Shown one piece after another: positions 60,574-64,000 of a stretch of 64,000 nucleotides of DNA. A program made the translations under genes and the position numbers. The stretch lies in the NCBI GenBank assembly GCA_050015495.1, contig JBEKBH010000016.1:1-64000 (forward strand), in the 5' to 3' direction. How positions within the stretch are numbered: the first letter of the stretch is position 1; each line of letters starts with the position of its first letter. The DNA is from Palsa-1439 sp050015495 (GTDB taxonomy: Bacteria; Verrucomicrobiota; Verrucomicrobiia; Palsa-1439). Below the pieces are notes generated by a model. That model saw nothing but the letters and a program-made list of their open reading frames with translations, had not been told where the DNA came from and did no database searches.

Positions 60574-61831
60574 TTTCCCAGCGGCGGAAGGCGAGACAAA
60601 CGTTGGTGCCCCCGAAGCCACTGGAGTTACTGAGGGCGACGCGAGGCTTGTCGGGGACCGGTTTCGTGACGATGGGCACGATGGCGCACTGCGGGTCGAG
60701 TTGCGTGATGTGCGCGGAAACGGGGATGAAGCCCTCCTGCAGCGCGAGCACGCAGAAGCCGGCCTCCATCGCGCCCGCCAGGGAGAGGCCGTGCCCGGTC
60801 AGGCTCTTGGTGCTGCTGATGTGAGGCGTCGGCCCGTTGCCGAACACCGCGCGGATGGCGCGGCACTCGCTGACATCGCCCACGGTTGTCGATGTGGCGT
60901 GGGCGTTGATATAATCGACTTGCTCCTTCGCCAACCGGGCATCGCCAAACGCGTTTTCCATGGCCCGCTTCAATCCATCGCCGTCCGGATCGGGCGCGAG
61001 GACGTTGTACCCGTCGGCGGACTGGCCCCAACCAAGGACCTCCGCGGCGATGGGCGCGCCGCGTCGTTTCGCGTGGTCCAATTCTTCCAATACCAGGACG
61101 GCTGCCCCGCCCGTGCCGACGAATCCGTCGCGGTTCACGTCGAACGCGCACGGTGTTTTGGCAGGGTCGGTCTGCAGGCTCAGCGCGCGGATGCCCGCAA
61201 ACGGAAGGATGTTGAACTTATTGCAGTCCTCGGCGCCGACGACAAAAACGACGTCCTGGCGGCCGAGTCGGATCAGGTCACAGGCAACACCGAGCGCGTG
61301 GGCGGAGGACGAACACGCGCTGGAGAAACCAAGTGCTCCGCCCTTGATTTTGTAACAGGTGACCAGATTGATGTACAACGAGCCGGGGATGCTGTTGACG
61401 ATGGCCATGGGTTGGCAGCGGGCGACGCCGCGCGTGATCATCGTGTGCAGGTTGTCATAGGCGAGCCACATGGAACCGCCCGAGGCGCACATGATGCCGG
61501 TGCGCGGGTTGGACACCTGGTCGGGCGCCAGCTTCGCTCCGGCGATGGCCTGTTGCATCGCCCCGTAGGCGTACAGGGAGTTCGGGGCCATCGGGCGCAG
61601 TTGCTCGCGAGTGAGTTCATACTCCGCCGGAAACGTCCAATCCTCGAAGTAGGCCGTGGGAAACTGAAAACCTTTGACCGTGCCGGCCAGTTTGACCGGT
61701 GTCTCGGGACCGGCAAACTCCGCAAACCGCTCGACGCCGGTGAGACATTCGCGGAGACTACGGACGACCTGCTGGCGGCTGTTGCCGATGCTGGTGATGA
61801 ACCCCAGGCCCGTGACGGCGACGCGCTTCAT
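60563..61831 (-). CDS. Beta-ketoacyl-ACP synthase (FabF-like)
   Basis: The 422-residue protein has the C-H-H triad of KAS I/II: Cys173 in FSSACSSSAHALG, His311 in YINAHATSTTVGD and His347 in STKSLTGHGLSLAGA, with Lys342. It starts RVAVTGLGFITSIG and ends LSNSSGFGGTNVCLAF, as in FabF. It elongates acyl chains on ACP. It lies 23 bases after the ACP-FabZ fusion gene and overlaps the SDR gene, so it belongs to a dedicated acyl-chain operon, not obviously the housekeeping fab cluster. Confidence 0.92.
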   Translation of the reverse strand: MKRVAVTGLGFITSIGNSRQQVVRSLRECLTGVERFAEFAGPETPVKLAGTVKGFQFPTAYFEDWTFPAEYELTREQLRPMAPNSLYAYGAMQQAIAGAKLAPDQVSNPRTGIMCASGGSMWLAYDNLHTMITRGVARCQPMAIVNSIPGSLYINLVTCYKIKGGALGFSSACSSSAHALGVACDLIRLGRQDVVFVVGAEDCNKFNILPFAGIRALSLQTDPAKTPCAFDVNRDGFVGTGGAAVLVLEELDHAKRRGAPIAAEVLGWGQSADGYNVLAPDPDGDGLKRAMENAFGDARLAKEQVDYINAHATSTTVGDVSECRAIRAVFGNGPTPHISSTKSLTGHGLSLAGAMEAGFCVLALQEGFIPVSAHITQLDPQCAIVPIVTKPVPDKPRVALSNSSGFGGTNVCLAFRRWENGD

Positions 61832-61854
61832 GGACGAGTCAGGTCGATACGAAC

Positions 61855-62778
61855 TCAGGAACGGACGCTGTCTGAGCTGTTGGGCGCCACCACCGCCGCG
61901 GGCGCCGCGGCATCCGACGCGGACGATTCCGACGACGGTATATTTTCGGGAAGAAGTTGTTCACCAAACGCGAGCACGAGCCGTTCGATCTTGGCCACGC
62001 GCCGCCCCTGGGACGTCACCGTGCCCTCAAAAATCGCCAGCGGCTCGCGAAGTCGGGCAAGTTTCAGTTCGAAATCGAGTTTGTCTCCCGGCCTCGTCTT
62101 TTGATAGAAGTGCGCCCCGTCGAGCGACGCGAAAAAGACGTGGTTGGATTTGATCTCCTTGCCGATTTGGGCCGGTGCCTTTTCCAACACCCACAGGCAC
62201 GCGGCCTGGCCCATGGCCTCGAACACAATCGAGGCGGGGAAGATCGGCTCGTCTTTGAAATGGCCTTCGAGAAAGAACTCGTTGCCTTTGACGGTGTAGG
62301 CGGCGTTAAGGGTCTCGCCGTTCAGCAACGCTTCGTCGAGGAACAGGAACGGCGGCTGATGCGGGAGCACGAGCGCGATCTGTTCGCGCGAATAAACCTT
62401 CGACGGCGTCCCGGTATCGGCTCCCGTAATCTTGGCGTGGAGAAACTTGTTCAGGTTCCCCATCGTGCGGATTTCGCGAAGCTCGTCATTTTCGATGTGG
62501 AGCTTGAGGACTTCCTCAATCGACAGCACGATCTCCAGCAGCGTCAGCGAATCCAGCCCGAGGTCCTCGATGAGCCGGGCGTTCTCGTCGGCCTTGGAAA
62601 GCTTCACGGGCGCGGTGGATGGTTGGTAGCGTTCGAGGATCCCGAAGACAATGGTCGGGATTGCGTCGAGGTCACCCGTTTCGCGATACCGAACCGCCGC
62701 ATCGATTGTCTCGGGACTGCACCGGCGCAATCCATCCTTCAGGTCGGCTACTTCATTGTCAGTCAAAGTCACATTCAT
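61855..62778 (-). CDS. ACP-FabZ fusion protein
   Basis: The 307-residue protein joins two domains. Residues about 35-118 form an acyl carrier protein with DLGLDSLTLLEIVLSIEEV and phosphopantetheine Ser77. Residues 128-275 form a hot-dog dehydratase of the FabZ/FabA type with VLPHQPPFLFLDEA (His140) and GHFKDEPIFPASIVFEAMGQ (Glu187). An alanine/serine-rich tail follows. Stand-alone ACP and FabZ are the rule; a fused pair would keep the substrate on its own carrier. With the KAS and SDR genes it makes up carrier, condensation, reduction and dehydration. The thioesterase or ligase step is not seen. Confidence 0.88.
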   Translation of the reverse strand: MNVTLTDNEVADLKDGLRRCSPETIDAAVRYRETGDLDAIPTIVFGILERYQPSTAPVKLSKADENARLIEDLGLDSLTLLEIVLSIEEVLKLHIENDELREIRTMGNLNKFLHAKITGADTGTPSKVYSREQIALVLPHQPPFLFLDEALLNGETLNAAYTVKGNEFFLEGHFKDEPIFPASIVFEAMGQAACLWVLEKAPAQIGKEIKSNHVFFASLDGAHFYQKTRPGDKLDFELKLARLREPLAIFEGTVTSQGRRVAKIERLVLAFGEQLLPENIPSSESSASDAAAPAAVVAPNSSDSVRS

Positions 62779-63174
62779 GTGAAACGGCGCTTGCGCGCTG
62801 GCTCATCCTCGCGGGGGAACTGATACCAAACCCGGTGCCAAAGGGAAAGTGATTTTTTCATTGGGCATCGCGGCCCGGGTCTGTTGAGATGCGACGGCGA
62901 CAATCGTCATGTCGAGCGTCGAAAGTGGACGGTGAACGACGGGGGGGGGCGATGGAGTTGGGCGTTTTTTCGCACATCTCGAAACCCTGGCGTCACGTCC
63001 GGTATTGAAAGCAGGGACGCGAGATTCACGCACTCCGGCTTGATGCGGTGCGGGTGATTCCCCCGCCGAGAATTTTGATGAACATTCTGGTTGCAATCGG
63101 AAAACCCCTTTTGATAGCTTTACAGATACCAGCAAATCTTTCCGAATGACATGTCGGTTGGAGGACAGCGAGGA
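62779..63174. other. Divergent intergenic stretch
   Basis: No gene is visible in these 396 bases. It should contain the promoters of the ACP-FabZ operon and of the exported protein at 63175. A run of nine G residues occurs near 62941. Confidence 0.4.
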
Positions 63175-64000
63175 ATGAAATTCTCCGTAAGCAGGTGGTG
63201 CGTACTGATTGTTCTGGCGGGCGTTATCCTGGGGGTGCACAGCCAGGCCTCACCCGTGTTGCCGCACGGCAACAAAAAGGTGATCGTTTACCCGACAGGG
63301 ACCGAAACGATTGACCAGCTCACGCAACAGGGCATCACGGATGTCCGGAACTACGGCACGTACTGGCTGGTGGAAGCCACGGAGGCGCAAGCCGCCGAGC
63401 TGACGCGCCTGTACGGACCGCGTGCGGTCGAGGCGAACGACCTCAATCGCATCCGGCTAAGGAACTCGTCATTTTACACCACCGAAGGCGACCCAACCGT
63501 TCCAGCCGATCTTCGCCAGGAAGAGCCGACCGGCAGGCGCCTGCGGCTGATACAATTTCGCGGTCCGGTCGTCCCGCAGTGGCTCCGGCAGGTTCAGTCA
63601 ATCGGCGGCGTGGAATTGATAGCCTACGTGCCGAATGACGCCTACCTGATTCGTCTCGACCAGCCGGCGGAAAACAGGCTTCGTGCCTTGATGGGGTCTG
63701 ACGGCCCGATTCAATGGCTGGGAGCCTATCACCCATTCTACAAGATCGAGCCGAGGTTCCTGGCCAATCTCGACCAGAAAGATCATTCGCTGGTCGATGT
63801 TCGAATCATGGTCGCGCCACACTCCGAGGCCAGCGATACGATGAAAGCCATAAAGAAAATTGGCCTCGTGCAACAATCCTACAATCGGGCGAATTTGACC
63901 ACCCTGTTCATGACGGTGCCGATCGCCACCATTTCGCAGATGGCGAAGCTCCCGGACGTTGTCTGGATTGAGAAGAAGGACCCGAAGAGACTGTTGGATG
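63175..64000 (+). CDS. Exported protein, N-terminal part (subtilase-propeptide-like), runs off the window
   Basis: The ATG at 63175 follows GGAGG at 63160-63164 and a nearer CGAGG; 275 codons are open to the window edge. A signal peptide (CVLIVLAGVILGVHSQASPV) is followed by an alpha/beta region: VIVYPTGTETIDQLTQQGIT, YGTYWLVEATEAQAAEL, then IGGVELIAYVPNDAYLIRLD and GPIQWLGAYHPFYKIEPRFL. This resembles the long propeptide regions that precede S8 (subtilisin-like) catalytic domains in Verrucomicrobiota. The catalytic domain itself would lie beyond the window, so the peptidase call is inference. An in-frame ATG at 63151 is an alternative start. Confidence 0.75.
   Translation, partial: MKFSVSRWCVLIVLAGVILGVHSQASPVLPHGNKKVIVYPTGTETIDQLTQQGITDVRNYGTYWLVEATEAQAAELTRLYGPRAVEANDLNRIRLRNSSFYTTEGDPTVPADLRQEEPTGRRLRLIQFRGPVVPQWLRQVQSIGGVELIAYVPNDAYLIRLDQPAENRLRALMGSDGPIQWLGAYHPFYKIEPRFLANLDQKDHSLVDVRIMVAPHSEASDTMKAIKKIGLVQQSYNRANLTTLFMTVPIATISQMAKLPDVVWIEKKDPKRLLD

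Overview
The window looks like chromosomal DNA of a Verrucomicrobiota bacterium, most likely the Pedosphaera/Limisphaerales side of the phylum. The inference rests on family content, not on a marker tree: a Gloeo/Verruco-repeat protein, a C-terminal VPDSG-type sorting tail, a type IV pseudopilin-like protein with the FTLIELLVVIAIIGILAALLLP-type N-terminus, an XylR-like periplasmic-binding-protein/AraC regulator, and several large secreted repeat proteins that end in the same short 'FYR' module. Most genes are GC-rich; the stretch from about 1.5 to 10.6 kb is visibly more AT-rich.

Layout. 1-0.5 kb: the end of a membrane protein. 0.8-1.5 kb: a Sel1-repeat protein. About 1.5-10.67 kb: a probable integrated island ending in a large serine recombinase whose 3' end runs into a tRNA-Asn gene. 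Its cargo includes a HEPN-like protein, a TIR-domain protein, a DUF2130-like PD-(D/E)XK nuclease in an operon with a secreted HAF-repeat protein, a zinc-ribbon protein, two HTH regulators and a strongly self-complementary 107-nt element. 10.7-12.9 kb: a three-gene operon (MtnA, class II aldolase, HAD phosphatase) that fits removal of methylthioribose or 5-deoxyribose phosphates. 13-16.6 kb: dnaX-ybaB-recR, split by a small membrane-protein gene, with the SRP RNA upstream of dnaX. 16.9-21.3 kb: tRNA-Thr, a hybrid histidine kinase, and a duplicated unknown gene with an inverted tRNA-Thr fragment.

21.4-28 kb: a secreted Gloeo/Verruco repeat protein, a TMTC-like membrane TPR protein, a sorting-tail protein and a pseudopilin-like protein. 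28.4-34 kb: the XylR-like regulator, an organophosphate:phosphate antiporter and a large secreted propeller/phosphoesterase, which together suggest use of phosphate esters. 33.9-39.7 kb: a ghost of a polysaccharide-export ATPase, RmlC, a DUF486 protein, a secreted triple-repeat protein, a 47-residue membrane peptide, an AOS-family PLP enzyme and a PocR/AraC regulator. 40-55 kb: secreted beta-helix, SBBP and PPC repeat proteins, a PadR/HAAS pair, and between them a compact Flp-pilin/regulator locus.

The Flp locus (42.1-49 kb) is the most unusual part. An intact Flp pilin, a second TMTC-like TPR protein, a STAS protein and a free LuxR-type HTH protein are each preceded by the same promoter module, two GGGGAAACCCC dyads about 24 bp apart. 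Two of the four leaders also carry collapsed remnants of the pilin gene. A NarL-type kinase/regulator pair lies immediately upstream and could control this set. 55-57 kb: a decayed glycosyltransferase carrying two in-frame copies of a 38-bp repeat, beside a five-unit tandem array of about 84 bp. 56.9-64 kb: a large secreted repeat protein with a clear terminator, a fatty-acid-type operon (ACP-FabZ fusion, beta-ketoacyl synthase, SDR), and the start of a secreted protein that resembles a subtilase propeptide.
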